Source: an uncultured Fimbriimonadales bacterium
GTDB lineage: Bacteria; Armatimonadota; Fimbriimonadia; Fimbriimonadales; GBS-DC
Length of the DNA stretch: 62,340 nucleotides
Assembly (NCBI GenBank): GCA_937992175.1
Contig: CALKLF010000020.1
Coordinates: 1-62,340 of the forward strand
Direction of reading: 5' to 3'
The position numbers were made by a program, and so were the translations under genes. This document shows, one piece after another, positions 47,749-57,520 of the stretch; the stretch's first letter is position 1, and each line of letters starts with the position of its first letter. Under the pieces are notes generated by a model. The model did no database searches. It saw only the letters and a program-made list of their open reading frames with translations, and was not told the DNA's origin.

Positions 47749-50037
47749 ATGGCGCGGAGTAAACGCAAAACGGCAGGTCAGCTGGGGCTACTGGAGGCGC
47801 GGGTTTCCACTGCACCCTGCGTGCCTGCCATTCGGGAAGCCGTCCGCCAGTGGCGCGAGCGCGGCTACCCTGGCGTTAGCGACACAACTCAAACCCTGCT
47901 GCGCTACTGGTTCCACACCGACCATCGCCTGCCCACGGGACGACGCTTCGAGTATCACTACTCGCAGCGCGAGGCGATTGAGACGCTTGTCTATCTCTAC
48001 GAAGCAGCGCAGGTGCGACGCCAGAAAGACCTGGTGGAGCAGTTTGCCCAGCGGAGCGACCTACGCTTACTCCAGTACGATGACTTCGCCCGTTACTGTA
48101 TCAAGATGGCGACGGGCAGCGGCAAAACGAAGGTGATGGCGCTCGCCATCGCGTGGCATTATTTCAACGCCGTCGCCGAAGGACGCGACGATTATGCGAA
48201 GACCTTCCTGCTGATTGCGCCGAACGTGATTGTGTTCGAGCGACTCCGCAGCGATTTCGCCGGCGGGCGCATCTTCCGTACCGACCCCATCCTTCCGCCT
48301 GAACTGCAGATTCTCTGGGACTTTCAGGTGTACCTGCGCGGCGAGGGCGAGCGAGCGCATTCGCTGGGCGCGCTCTATCTCACGAACATCCAGCAGCTGT
48401 ACGACTGTCCTGACGCAAGCGATTCCGACGAACCTGAGGCAATGACGGCAGTGTTGGGTCCTAAGCCAGCGGCGAACCCCGTCGTGAATGACGACTTCCG
48501 CGCCCGTATCGCCGCGCGACGCGAGCCTGTGATGGTGCTGAACGACGAAGCGCACCACACGCACGACGAAGAGTCGGAATGGAACCGTGCAATTCGTCGC
48601 CTGCACGCCGACGCGCCACTTGTGGCGCAGCTCGACTTCTCCGCCACCCCGCGCCACACCAAAGGCGTGCTCTTCACATGGACTGTGTACGACTACCCCA
48701 TCAAACAGGCAATTATCGACGGCATCGTGAAGCAGCCGATTAAGGGCGTAGCAAAGGGCATTAGCGAGAAACCCTCCGATATCGCCAGCGTGCGCTATGA
48801 GGCGTACCTGACCGCTGGTGTGGAGCGATGGCGCGAATATCGCCAGCAACTGACGCCGCTGAACAAAAAACCTATCTTGTTTATAATGCTCAACAGCACG
48901 CGCGAGGCGGATGAGGTGGGCACTGGCTGCGCACCAGGTACCCCGATGAGTTCGGCGGCGAGAAACTGCTGATTATCCACACCGACCGCGTAGGCGAAGT
49001 GTCTAAAAACGATTTGGAGCGGGCGCGTGAGGAACTGGAGCTGGAGACCTTCGAACTGGGCAGGGAAAAGCTCCAGATTGTCTCAATTCTGCCAGACCCT
49101 GCGAGAGCCCAGTATGATATCGAGATTCCTGTGCTGAGTCCCGTGCTGGCGCGTAAGAAGTCGCTCCAACAGGAGATTGAGTCGCTCGATGTAGCGTCGC
49201 TGGACTGCCCAGTTCTGCCGTTCAAGGAGGGCGACACGGCGGCGCAGGTTTTTCGCTATGAGGGCTACGACTTCCTTACGCTGCAGAAGCTGGTCGAGCG
49301 CGACTATGTGATTCCTGAACCCCAAACTGCCGAGGAGGTGATTGGCTACTACGCGCGGCGCATCGCGCAGGAGGTGAAGCTCCCCTCGCAATTCGCGGTG
49401 TTAGTCCCCAAAGTACGCGAATTTCTCGAAACGAAGGCGTTTGGTCAGCGTGTGAACTTGAATGACCCTGCACTCATCAAAGCCATCAGCAGTAATGTGG
49501 CGCACTATGTTACCGTAAAAAACCTTTGCGAATGCGCTGCGCCAGCGCGTGATAGAAGAGCTGGAGCCGCAGCTGCTGAATGCTGCAGGACGCAGGCTCT
49601 CCGAGACGCCGCCATTTCCCTATTCGCGCCCTGCGCTGAACGCTCGCAAGACAGTGTTCAATCTTGTGCCCTGCGACAACGAGTTCGAGCGTGAGTTCGC
49701 GCGATTTCTGGATGACGCGCCCGATGTTAATGCGTTTGCCAAGCTACCCGAACCGTTTGGCTTCGCGATCGAGTACACCGACGGTGCGGGCAACCTGCGC
49801 TACTACGAGCCGAACTTCGTAGCCGTGCTGGACGATGGAACGCACTATCTCATCGAGACGAAAGGCGCAGAGACCGTCGAAGTGGCGCACAAGGCGCGTG
49901 CGGCGCAACTCTGGTGTGAAAACGCCACACGTCTTACAGGAACCTCATGGTGCTACTTGCTGGTGCGCCAAGCAGAGTACCAGCGCCTGCAACCGACGCT
50001 CTTTGCGGACTTAGTTGCCTGTTTTGAGGGGGTTTAG
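47749..50037 (+). pseudogene. res: Type III restriction enzyme (Res) gene, frameshifted and internally deleted
   Basis: Three pieces. (1) 47749 to about 48928: N-terminal part with MATGSGKTKVMALAIAWHY (helicase motif I), VLNDEAHHTHDE (DEAH motif II) and LDFSATPRHTKG (motif III). (2) A frame slip at about 48928 (DEVG then WLRTRYPDEFGG, one base missing); after LERAREE (about 49030) the helicase C-lobe, including motif VI (normally QxxGRGLR), is absent and text resumes at REKLQIVSILPD and QYDIEIPVLSP. (3) An A-run at about 49516 has one extra base, then EELEPQLLNAAGRRLSETPP and the C-terminal nuclease-type domain YYEPNFVAVLDDG, LIETKG. Whole protein would be ~970 residues; about 200 are missing. 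Not functional. Confidence 0.9.
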
Positions 50038-50052
50038 GTCGTGCGGAAATAT

Positions 50053-50147
50053 GTCCCCCACCCCAACCCTCCCCGTCCACGGGGAGGGGGTCTGCCGCGC
50101 GAGTAAGCGGGACTCCTCCCCCGTCCACGGGGGAGGGCGGGAGGGGG
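50053..50147. repeat. Family D repeats, two copies
   Basis: cccccaccccaaccctcccc with ccacggggaggggg, then tcctcccccgtccacggggg with agggcgggagggggaaa, between res and glmS. No gene recognised in this 126-base gap. Confidence 0.7.
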
Positions 50148-50163
50148 AAATATAAACGAGCCG

Positions 50164-51996
50164 CTACTCCACCGTCACACTCTTCGCCAGGTTGCGTGGT
50201 TGATCAATCTCGCAGCCGCGCAGGCGCGCTACATGGTAGGCGAACAGTTGCAGCACAGGAATCGTGGTCAGCGGCGCGAGTTCCTCCAGTGCGGGCTTGG
50301 GCACATATACCGTGTAGTCCGCCTCCTGCGGCAGCAGGTGGTCGTCTTCGGTGGTGACCAGAAACACTGTGCCCTGACGCGCCTTGATTTCTTTCAGGTT
50401 GCCCAGCAGTTTCTCGCGGGTGCGCTCCTGCGTGGTGACGAACACGGCAATCACGCCCGGCTCCACCAGCGCGAGCGGTCCGTGTTTCATCTCGCCTGCG
50501 GGCGGCTCCTGCGTGGGCACATAGGCGATCTCTTTGATTTTCAGCGCGCCTTCCATCGCCACATAAGCGTCCACGCCCCGCCCCAAGTAGAACGCGAGCG
50601 GCGTTTTGTAGAGCTGCTCGGCAATCTGGCGCACCTGCGGCTCGGTTTCTAAGGTCCGGGCAATCAGCGAGGGCATCTGCATCAGCCCCTTCACACCCTC
50701 CGAGTAGACCTGCATGGGCAGTGTGCCGTTGATCGACGCCAGATACAGCCCCAGCAGGTACAGCACGGCAATCTGCGTGCTGTAGGCTTTCGTGGACGCG
50801 ACGGAGATTTCGGGCCCCGCCTGCGTGTAAATCACATGGTCGCACTCGCGGGCGATGCTGCTGCCCACCACATTCACGATGCCCAGCGTGGTGTAGCCCG
50901 CTTCGCGGCACAGGCGCAACGCCGCGAGCGTGTCTGCCGTCTCGCCCGACTGACTGATGAACACCGCCAGCGTGTTCGGCTGCAGAATCGGGTCGCCGTA
51001 GCGGAACTCGGAGGAGTAGTACACTTCCACGGGGCGGCGCAGCCAGCGTTCCAGCGCGTGTTTGCCAATCAGCCCCGCGTGATACGCCGTGCCGCACGCC
51101 ACAATCAGAATCCGCCGAAACTTCTGCCAGTCCTCCACCTCCAGCTTCAGCTCGGGGAACTGGATGCCGCCGTTGGGCTTGAGTCGCCCGCGCAGCGTGT
51201 CGCGCACCGCCTCGGGCTGCTCCAGAATCTCTTTAATCATGAAATGCTCGTGCCCGCCCTTTTCGGCGGCTTCGGCAGACCATGTAATCTCTACGGGCGG
51301 GCGATCCACGAGCGCGCCGTCGATGCGCGAGAGGCTCACTGAGTCGCGCGTCACCACGCCCACATCGCCGTTTTCGAGCAGAATCACGCGCCGTGTGTAG
51401 GGCAGCAGCGCAGGGATGTCCGACGCGATGAAGTTCTCGCCCTCGCCTAAGCCAATCACGAGGGGCGAATCGTTGCGGGCGACCACCACGCGGTCGGGAT
51501 AATCCGTGAACAGCACAGCAATCGCATACGAGCCACGCACATGCTGCAACGCGCGGCGCACAGCTTCCTCAGGCGCGTAGCCCTGCGTCAGCTGCTCCTC
51601 AATCAAGTGCGCCAGCACTTCAGTGTCGGTTTCGGAGCGGAACTGATGCCCCCGCGCGAGCAGCTCCTGCTTGAGTTCCAGGTAGTTCTCGATGATGCCG
51701 TTATGCACCACTGCCACGCGCCCCTGCTCGTCGGTGTGGGGGTGGGCGTTCGGGTCGTTGGGGATGCCGTGCGTCGCCCAGCGCGTGTGGGAAACTGCCA
51801 GTCCGTGCGCCTCTACGCTGTTGAGCATCTCGCTGAGCTGCTGAATCTTGCCTGCGCGTTTCATCACCTGCAGCTTCTCGCCGCCCCAGAACGCCACGCC
51901 CGCCGAGTCGTAGCCTCGATACTCCAGCCGCTTCAGCGTATCCAGCGCGACTTCCAGCGCAGGACGCGCCCCGATGTAGCCCGTGATTCCGCACAT
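50164..51996 (-). CDS. glmS: Glutamine-fructose-6-phosphate aminotransferase (isomerizing)
   Basis: 610 residues. Starts MCGITGYIG, so the ATG at 51996 exposes the N-terminal Cys nucleophile after Met removal; the in-frame ATG at 52014 would not. N-terminal Ntn glutaminase domain, then two SIS domains (SQSGETADTLAALRLCREAG, EYVLPTQEPPAGEMKHGPLA-like loops). Makes glucosamine-6-phosphate for peptidoglycan and LPS. A TATAAT at 52020-52025 places the mRNA start about 17 bases before the ATG, too short for a glmS ribozyme. Confidence 0.97.
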   Translation of the reverse strand: MCGITGYIGARPALEVALDTLKRLEYRGYDSAGVAFWGGEKLQVMKRAGKIQQLSEMLNSVEAHGLAVSHTRWATHGIPNDPNAHPHTDEQGRVAVVHNGIIENYLELKQELLARGHQFRSETDTEVLAHLIEEQLTQGYAPEEAVRRALQHVRGSYAIAVLFTDYPDRVVVARNDSPLVIGLGEGENFIASDIPALLPYTRRVILLENGDVGVVTRDSVSLSRIDGALVDRPPVEITWSAEAAEKGGHEHFMIKEILEQPEAVRDTLRGRLKPNGGIQFPELKLEVEDWQKFRRILIVACGTAYHAGLIGKHALERWLRRPVEVYYSSEFRYGDPILQPNTLAVFISQSGETADTLAALRLCREAGYTTLGIVNVVGSSIARECDHVIYTQAGPEISVASTKAYSTQIAVLYLLGLYLASINGTLPMQVYSEGVKGLMQMPSLIARTLETEPQVRQIAEQLYKTPLAFYLGRGVDAYVAMEGALKIKEIAYVPTQEPPAGEMKHGPLALVEPGVIAVFVTTQERTREKLLGNLKEIKARQGTVFLVTTEDDHLLPQEADYTVYVPKPALEELAPLTTIPVLQLFAYHVARLRGCEIDQPRNLAKSVTVE

Positions 51997-52090
51997 AGTG
52001 GGTTGCCCTCTCAAAAGGGATTATACCATTCGGGGGCGGGGATTTTGAAGCGACCTCGTAAGCGCCTCTGATGCGAAAGTGTGCCTTCGG

Positions 52091-52096
52091 TATAAT
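52091..52096 (+). promoter_or_regulatory. -10 box of ComEC-like lipoprotein gene (candidate leaderless promoter)
   Basis: GGTATAAT ends 6 bases before the ATG at 52103; spacer tccgcc. Confidence 0.5.
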
Positions 52097-52102
52097 TCCG
52101 CC

Positions 52103-53203
52103 ATGCGCTGTTCTCTGCACTGGCTCACTCTGGTTCTCCTGCTCATCGCGGGTTGTGCCCCTTCCTCTAACCCCTCCGCGCCAACCGCTACGGAGCCAGC
52201 CGCCCCACCGAAAAACGCGCTGCAGGTCGTGTTCCTCGATATCGGGCAGGGCGACAGCGCGCTCGTTGTGTTTCCGAACGGGAAAACGATGCTCATCGAC
52301 GGCGGGGAGACCGATCAGGGGCGACGGCTCGTGCAGAAACTGCAACAGCGCGGCGTGAAACAGATCGACTGGCTCGTGGCGACGCACCCGCACAGCGACC
52401 ACATTGGCGGGCTGATTCAGGTGCTGAAAAGTTTGCCCGTTGGAGAGGTGTGGGATATCGCGATGCCATACGAGTCGCCCGTGTATCGCGATTTTCTGCT
52501 CGCGGTGCGCAGCGCGAAGACGCCCGACGGCAAGCGTCCCGCATTTCGCAAAGTGCGCCGTGGGTTGGCGCTGGAGCCTGCGCCGAATGTGCGCCTGAGT
52601 GTGCTTGCGCCACGCGAGCCGCTGCTTTCGGGCACGCGCTCCGACCCGAACAACAATAGCATCGTGCTGCGCATCGACGCGCCGGGAGGCAGTTTCTTAT
52701 TCACGGGCGACATCGAGCGCGAGGGGCGCAGGCGTCTATATGAGGTGCGGGCGAACCTTCGTGCCGATGTGCTGAAAGTCTCGCACCACGGCGCGGCAAA
52801 CGGCACAGATCGGGCGTTTCTGAATCGCGTGAACCCGCGCGTCGCCGTGATTTCCGTCGGTGCGAACAATCGCTACGGGCATCCCCACCGCGAAACGCTC
52901 GCCCTGCTACAGGACAGGCGCGTCTACCGCACCGACTGGCATGGCGATATCGTGATGCAGCTGGGCGCGGATAAAAAGTTGCAGGTCGTAACTGAGCGTC
53001 ATGCGCCCGCTCAGCTCAGGGAAGCACAGCAGCCTGCGAAACCAACGCTCACAGGCGCGGTAATTGGCAACAGGAACTCTAAAGTCTACCACACGCCCGA
53101 CTGCGGTCAGCTGCCGAAACCCGAAAACCAGAAGCGGTTCCGCTCCGCTCAAGAAGCAGAGAAGGCGGGCTACCGTCCCCATGCGTGCGTGGAGGGGGAG
53201 TAG
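52103..53203 (+). CDS. Lipoprotein with ComEC-type MBL domain and C-terminal Cys/His metal-binding motif
   Basis: 366 residues. Lipobox LLIAGC. MBL domain from ~45: IGQGDSALVVFPNGKTMLID and the metal motif THPHSDHIGG; later DVLKVSHHGAANGTDRAFLN and GHPHRETLALL, as in the C-terminal half of ComEC. The end, NSKVYHTPDCGQLPKP, resembles an Ada-type Cys/His metal-binding repeat. Likely an extracytoplasmic nuclease or phosphodiesterase; substrate not shown. A start 24 bases upstream exists, but the lipobox favours 52103. Convergent with comEA. Ends with TAG. Confidence 0.85.
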   Translation: MRCSLHWLTLVLLLIAGCAPSSNPSAPTATEPAAPPKNALQVVFLDIGQGDSALVVFPNGKTMLIDGGETDQGRRLVQKLQQRGVKQIDWLVATHPHSDHIGGLIQVLKSLPVGEVWDIAMPYESPVYRDFLLAVRSAKTPDGKRPAFRKVRRGLALEPAPNVRLSVLAPREPLLSGTRSDPNNNSIVLRIDAPGGSFLFTGDIEREGRRRLYEVRANLRADVLKVSHHGAANGTDRAFLNRVNPRVAVISVGANNRYGHPHRETLALLQDRRVYRTDWHGDIVMQLGADKKLQVVTERHAPAQLREAQQPAKPTLTGAVIGNRNSKVYHTPDCGQLPKPENQKRFRSAQEAEKAGYRPHACVEGE

Positions 53204-53204
53204 C

Positions 53205-53921
53205 CTACTTCACCACCACATAGGGGCGCATGTTCTCCAGTCGCTTCTGCCCGATGCCTTGCACCTCGAGCAGGTCATCCACTGACTGAAACTTGCCGTG
53301 CGTTTTCCGATATTCCACGATGCGCTGCGCCAGCACGGGTCCGATGCCTGGGATCGCCTCCAGTTGCTCGGCGGTGGCGGTGTTGAGGTTGAGGGGGAAT
53401 TGAACGCTCGCGGACTTCGCGGCGCGCGGGGCGTTGGGCGCGCTTTGGGCAGACGCAGCGGCTGAAACAGCAGGCGGGGGCGTCTCCCCCTTGCGCGGCA
53501 CATAGATTTTCTGTCCGTCAGCGAGCGGCTCCGCGAGGTTCAGCGCGTCTAAATCGGCGTTGGGAGTCGCGCCGCCTGCTTGCTCGATCGCGTCCGCCAC
53601 GCGGCTGTTCAACGCGAGGCGATACACGCCCGACTTTTTGACCGCGCCCGCGACATGCACGACCAGCGATTCTGGGGGAGCTGGCTCTGGCGAGGCGGCT
53701 TCAGTCGCGGTCGTGTCCTTCTCAGCAGTTGGGGTTTCTGGCTGGTTCAGGTCGATCACTTCCACTGCGCCGCCCTGAAGACTGGCGGCTTGCAGCGCGG
53801 GCTGAGTTCCACTGCGTCCCCAGCCATAGCCCAACAACAGGGCTAACGCTAACGACGCGCCATACACCGCAAGCAGCGTCGCTCTCTCCTTCAGTTCCAG
53901 CTTGTCCCAGATGGCATGCAT
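53205..53921 (-). CDS. comEA: Competence protein ComEA (DNA receptor)
   Basis: 238 residues. Membrane anchor (~15-35, TLLAVYGASLALALLLGYGW), a Pro/Ser-rich stalk, an SLBB-type domain (VVHVAGAVKKSGVYRLALNS, DALNLAEPLADGQKIYVP) and a helix-hairpin-helix (LNLNTATAEQLEAIPGIGPV, LAQRIVEYRK) that binds double-stranded DNA. Functions in natural transformation with ComEC. The ATG at 53921 has no free ribosome-binding site: the GGGAGG that would serve it is buried in a hairpin (53924-53965). Confidence 0.95.
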   Translation of the reverse strand: MHAIWDKLELKERATLLAVYGASLALALLLGYGWGRSGTQPALQAASLQGGAVEVIDLNQPETPTAEKDTTATEAASPEPAPPESLVVHVAGAVKKSGVYRLALNSRVADAIEQAGGATPNADLDALNLAEPLADGQKIYVPRKGETPPPAVSAAASAQSAPNAPRAAKSASVQFPLNLNTATAEQLEAIPGIGPVLAQRIVEYRKTHGKFQSVDDLLEVQGIGQKRLENMRPYVVVK

Positions 53922-53923
53922 GA

Positions 53924-53965
53924 AACGCCTCCCGCGCTGGGCGATTCGCCGCGTCGGGAGGCGTT
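53924..53965 (-). promoter_or_regulatory. Hairpin burying the comEA ribosome-binding site
   Basis: Perfect 11-base arms AACGCCTCCCG and CGGGAGGCGTT; the GGGAGG 6 bases before the comEA ATG is entirely inside the 3' arm. The loop adds CGC/GCG and GGCG/CGCC pairs. It ends in GTTTC rather than a U-run, so it is a poor terminator of the upstream prepilin transcript and more like a translation switch. Confidence 0.6.
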
Positions 53966-53987
53966 CCTGCCAGACAGATAGGAGAGT

Positions 53988-54920
53988 TTACAGGTTCGGG
54001 TTCTCCGCCGACGGATCCTGGTTCAGGCGGACAGTACGCCCACCGCCGCCGACAGGCGATTGCGGATGTTGATCCATAAAGATAGCGTTCTGCAGGTACT
54101 TCGCGTGTCCGTCGACAAAGGCGACATTCCAGCCTTCCGCAACGGCGCCGCCGCTCGGCGAGGTGGTCTGACCGTGCCACATGCCGAACGCCTCGAAGAC
54201 GAGGATAATCTCCGCAGGGCGTGCGACGCCCGCCATACCGCGTACCTTCAGCGTCCATTGAGTCGGCAACCCACCGCGCAGGCGATCGGAGTAGTTGTAG
54301 ATGAGCCAGGTGTTATACAGGTAGTCATGCCCGATGACGCGGAACCAGGTCAATCCCGAGAGTTCAAAAAGGTTGTTCACACTCCCGTTGCCGATGACGC
54401 TGGTGTGATCCGCAGGACACGCCCAGATGCTCTTGACGCCGCGATTGGTCATCGTATTGCCGCGTATCCCTGACTTGATGTAGGGATCCACCAGCTTGGG
54501 GAAGTAGAGGGGGTATCCCTGGGGCGGCAGGGGATTGACCACCGGCGCGTTGCCGAACCGCTGCCCGATGGGCAGATACCGCAGCTGGGCAATTTGCCCC
54601 GTGGCGTTACAGGTCATGTTGTTCGCGGCGATGAAGCAAGCCGTGTCCCGAATCCACGGGTTCAGGTACCCCGTTGCGATGTTCGGATTGGCGGGTTCGT
54701 TGATGCCAGCGGGAATGTTGATCGCCAGCGGCATCATTTCATCGTAGTCCTGGACATACATAATCGCGCCCAGCGCGATCTGCTTAGTATTGTTCAGACA
54801 CTGCGTGCGCAGCGCGCTATCACGCGCGCGGGCAAACACCGGAAACAAAATCGCCGCCAAGATAGCGATGATCGCGATAACGACAAGCAGCTCGATCAGC
54901 GTAAATGCTCGGTTTCTCAT
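53988..54920 (-). CDS. Type IV prepilin-like secreted protein (DUF1559-like)
   Basis: 310 residues. Starts [18 protein letters not shown] with Ala rather than Gly before the cleavage site, then [18 protein letters not shown]. The C-terminal half has the [11 protein letters not shown] motif typical of DUF1559. AGGAG is 9 bases before the ATG at 54920; the in-frame GTG at 54929 lies within it. Probably exported by the type IV pilus/T2S machinery. 66 bases upstream of comEA on the same strand. Confidence 0.85.
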   Translation of the reverse strand: MRNRAFTLIELLVVIAIIAILAAILFPVFARARDSALRTQCLNNTKQIALGAIMYVQDYDEMMPLAINIPAGINEPANPNIATGYLNPWIRDTACFIAANNMTCNATGQIAQLRYLPIGQRFGNAPVVNPLPPQGYPLYFPKLVDPYIKSGIRGNTMTNRGVKSIWACPADHTSVIGNGSVNNLFELSGLTWFRVIGHDYLYNTWLIYNYSDRLRGGLPTQWTLKVRGMAGVARPAEIILVFEAFGMWHGQTTSPSGGAVAEGWNVAFVDGHAKYLQNAIFMDQHPQSPVGGGGRTVRLNQDPSAENPNL

Positions 54921-54938
54921 GATGCTCACTCCTATCAG

Positions 54939-55142
54939 TTAGTATGGAACTGTTTGTCCGGTTGTGCCGTCGGGCGACGGGGGTGGGGGGGGCGTTGGCG
55001 TGCTGGAGGACGGCGCGCTATCCTGAACAACCGGGGGCTGATTAGACCGTCCGAGTGTCCAGTACAGGCTGAACGCCAGCGCAATCAGCGCCACGATTAG
55101 CAACCCCACTGCCAGTGCCGGTTTATCCCGAAGAGTTCCCAT
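54939..55142 (-). CDS. Small single-pass membrane protein, paired with a prepilin gene
   Basis: 67 residues: MGTLRDKPALAVGLLIVALI then ALAFSLYWTLG, followed by a Pro/Ser/Thr-rich tail (STPTPPPPPSPDGTTG). The RDKPxLxxGLLIVAL core is shared with the protein at 56192-56365. It starts 9 bases after the prepilin gene at 55152 ends. No known family; possibly an assembly factor or minor component. Confidence 0.65.
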   Translation of the reverse strand: MGTLRDKPALAVGLLIVALIALAFSLYWTLGRSNQPPVVQDSAPSSSTPTPPPPPSPDGTTGQTVPY

Positions 55143-55151
55143 GGTTGCTCC

Positions 55152-55976
55152 TTAGTCAGGATTGCAGGTGTTATGAATCAGCCAGTGCGTCTTCGCAGGG
55201 TTGAAGTCGCGGTATTCATCCGCTGCACAGGTTTTGCCAGGATAGCGTGCGTTGAACTCCGCAGGCGTATACGGCAGCACCTGCTCGAGTCGATACCAGC
55301 GGCTGTGTCCGTCGGCGAAGCCCAGGTTCAGCCCGCCAGAGTGGCGCGCCACGATACCAATCCCTGCATAGGTGGTAATGTCGGCTCGACGCGCCTGTGC
55401 GCCTGGCTCGCCAGAGCAGCCGCCGTACCAGTTGTTGTCGGTCAAATACCCGCGACAGGGGGTCGTCGGCGGTCCGTTCGGCGAGTCTGCCAGCAACACA
55501 AACTGGGCAGGCTTCTTAATCATCGCTCGGCTGGGCAAGATCAAGGTCTCGTCGAAGTTCCCAGGTAATCCGCCTCCAACCCAGTACCAGCCTGCGATGT
55601 GTGCATTGTAGCCAATGGAGGGCCAGCTACGAGTCGCCCAGTTGGGCACGAAGGCGCCATCAGGCTTGCGTCCGTTGGGACAGAAGTAGACATCCACATT
55701 TTTGACATACGGCGCCACAAGCTCGTTCCAGATGCGGGTACCAGGGTGAGCCGGATTGTTGCCGGGTACGATTCGACTGGGAGTAAGAATCTCCTCATGG
55801 TCGGCGGCGTACATCAGAATCGCCTTCCCTAACTGGTTCACATTCGAAGCACAGGTCGCCTGACGCGCTTTCTCGCGCGCCTGGGCAAACACCGGGAACA
55901 GTATCGCCGCTAAGATGGCGATAATCGCGATGACTACCAGCAACTCAATCAGCGTAAAGCCTCTGCGTGTACGCAT
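55152..55976 (-). CDS. Type IV prepilin-like secreted protein (DUF1559-like)
   Basis: 274 residues, starting [20 protein letters not shown] (G|F cleavage, E5). Then [34 protein letters not shown] and the [20 protein letters not shown] motif with the last His/Asp of the family. AGGAGG precedes the ATG. A TATAAT at 56046-56051 gives a leader of about 64 bases, so this gene probably has its own promoter. Confidence 0.88.
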   Translation of the reverse strand: MRTRRGFTLIELLVVIAIIAILAAILFPVFAQAREKARQATCASNVNQLGKAILMYAADHEEILTPSRIVPGNNPAHPGTRIWNELVAPYVKNVDVYFCPNGRKPDGAFVPNWATRSWPSIGYNAHIAGWYWVGGGLPGNFDETLILPSRAMIKKPAQFVLLADSPNGPPTTPCRGYLTDNNWYGGCSGEPGAQARRADITTYAGIGIVARHSGGLNLGFADGHSRWYRLEQVLPYTPAEFNARYPGKTCAADEYRDFNPAKTHWLIHNTCNPD

Positions 55977-56191
55977 AGGTATAGCCTCCTGTGACTCGCG
56001 TGGGCTAACTCCAATGAGTGTGCCTGCGCGCAGTCGACGAATTCTATTATACCCCAACTCTGCAGCGATTCAAGCGTCATGGCGGTGTGAATGGCAGGAA
56101 AACCCTGCAACAGGGCAATTCTTTCGCAGAAGTGATTGGACTCGTCTTAACCCGCGCGCCGCCGCGATGACTTTTCCAGTGTCCTCCTTCG

Positions 56192-56365
56192 TTAGAGCAT
56201 CCGTCCTTGCCCCTGTTCGGGGTTCTGCTGGACAGGCGGCGCGGTCACAGGCTCCACATTTGGCTCGGGCGTGCGCAAGAACAGGAACCAGCTGAGAAAC
56301 ACCATCACCAGCGCCACAATCAGCAGCCCGATGGTTAGGGTGGGTTTGTCCCGAAAGGTCTGCAT
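56192..56365 (-). CDS. Small single-pass membrane protein, paired with a prepilin gene
   Basis: 57 residues: MQTFRDKPTLTIGLLIVALV and MVFLSWFLFLRTPEP, then a Pro/Gln-rich tail. Matches the protein at 54939-55142 in the first ~25 residues. It starts 10 bases after the end of the prepilin gene at 56376. A 215-base stretch follows to the next gene, with a promoter for 55976. Confidence 0.65.
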   Translation of the reverse strand: MQTFRDKPTLTIGLLIVALVMVFLSWFLFLRTPEPNVEPVTAPPVQQNPEQGQGRML

Positions 56366-56375
56366 GCACACCTCT

Positions 56376-57209
56376 TTACAAGCAGCGGTTCCAAATGAGC
56401 CAGCGCGTTTTGGCAGTATTGAAGTCGCGCAGCTCCTCCGGGTTCGAGCAACCGCCTGACGGGAACAGGCGCGGGTTCGGGATGACCGCTTCCAGTCGAT
56501 GCCACTTGGTGTGTCCATCGGCGAAGGTGAGGTTCAGCCCGCCGCGATGGCGCGCCATAATTGGGGCGTAGCCCGCTGTGGCGCTGCGCGTCAGCCCTTG
56601 GATCACCTGTCGGAATTCGGGCGTGCCTTCACAGCCGCCATAGGAGTTGTTGTCGGCGGAGAAACCGAAACAGTTGCCGCCCTCCTGAGGCGAGCGCCCG
56701 CTGGCGGTATCCGCCAGCAACACGAACTGCGCCACCTCACGAATCGTCGCGATGTTCGGCACCATAATCGTTTGCTCTCCGCTGGGTAAGCCGCCGCCTC
56801 CCCAATACCAGCCCGCGATGTGCGTGTTGTAGCCCCCCGAGAGCCAGCCGCGCTGCGCCCAGTTATCCAGGTTCACCTCCGTCGGCGGCTTCGGCGCGTT
56901 GGGGCAGAAAAACACATCCTTATTCTTCACATACGGGCTAACCAAGCTCGCCCAGGTGCGCCGGGCAGCGTCGGGCAATCCGGTACCGCCCGGACCCAGT
57001 ACGACCCGATTCATCGGCAGGGTCTGCTCATTGTCCGTCTCATACATCAGGATAACGCGTCCGAGCTGATTCATGTTCGAAGCACAGGTCGTCTGGCGCG
57101 CCGACTCGCGCGCCTGGGCAAACACCGGGAACAGTATCGCCGCTAAGATGGCGATAATCGCGATAACGACCAGCAACTCGATCAGCGTAAAGCCTCTACC
57201 AGAACGCAT
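56376..57209 (-). CDS. Type IV prepilin-like secreted protein (DUF1559-like)
   Basis: 277 residues from the ATG at 57209 (AGGAGG upstream). [20 protein letters not shown], then [35 protein letters not shown] and [20 protein letters not shown]. Close paralogue of 55152-55976; leaders are also alike (CACAGGAGG..ATACCTATG). TATACT at 57282-57287 gives a ~65-base leader. Probably exported via the prepilin peptidase route. Confidence 0.88.
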   Translation of the reverse strand: MRSGRGFTLIELLVVIAIIAILAAILFPVFAQARESARQTTCASNMNQLGRVILMYETDNEQTLPMNRVVLGPGGTGLPDAARRTWASLVSPYVKNKDVFFCPNAPKPPTEVNLDNWAQRGWLSGGYNTHIAGWYWGGGGLPSGEQTIMVPNIATIREVAQFVLLADTASGRSPQEGGNCFGFSADNNSYGGCEGTPEFRQVIQGLTRSATAGYAPIMARHRGGLNLTFADGHTKWHRLEAVIPNPRLFPSGGCSNPEELRDFNTAKTRWLIWNRCL

Positions 57210-57304
57210 AGGTATTGCCTCCTGTGACCAGCACAAGCCTACTACAATCAGTCCGCCAGCGCACGGTCAAATGGATTCTTTAGTATAACCCAAGTGACTA
57301 CCTG

Positions 57305-57400
57305 TGGTGAGATTCCTCGCCTTCGGCTCGGAATGACAAGTTCATTTCTGCGAAAACCGCTTTGTCATTCCGAGCGGAGCGAGGAATCTCGCCCGCTCAA
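57305..57400. repeat. Family B repeat copy
   Basis: cctcgccttcggctcggaat and, inverted, gtcattccgagcggagcgag. Followed by aggtagcaacctgggtt, identical to the sequence before the promoter at 722-740. Confidence 0.8.
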
Positions 57401-57508
57401 AACGGATAGGTAGCAACCTGGGTTTATTATATGATTCTGCGGAGATTCCTGCATGAAAAATCGGGAATTCTCAGGGAAGTTCCCTCAAAAGACGCTCTGC
57501 CCGACGGG

Positions 57509-57514
57509 TATAAT
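57509..57514 (+). promoter_or_regulatory. -10 box of polX (candidate leaderless promoter)
   Basis: GGTATAAT ends 6 bases before the ATG at 57521; spacer caggct. Confidence 0.5.
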
Positions 57515-57520
57515 CAGGCT

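Noticed and set aside
51997-52030. Possible glmS ribozyme upstream of glmS
   Set aside because: The promoter-like TATAAT at 52020-52025 is only ~24 bases before the start, leaving no room for the ~150-nucleotide ribozyme, and no conserved core is seen.
35960-56110. Motif gcaggaaaaccctg near 35961 and 56093 as a regulatory site
   Set aside because: Only two copies were noticed, in unlike contexts, so chance cannot be excluded.
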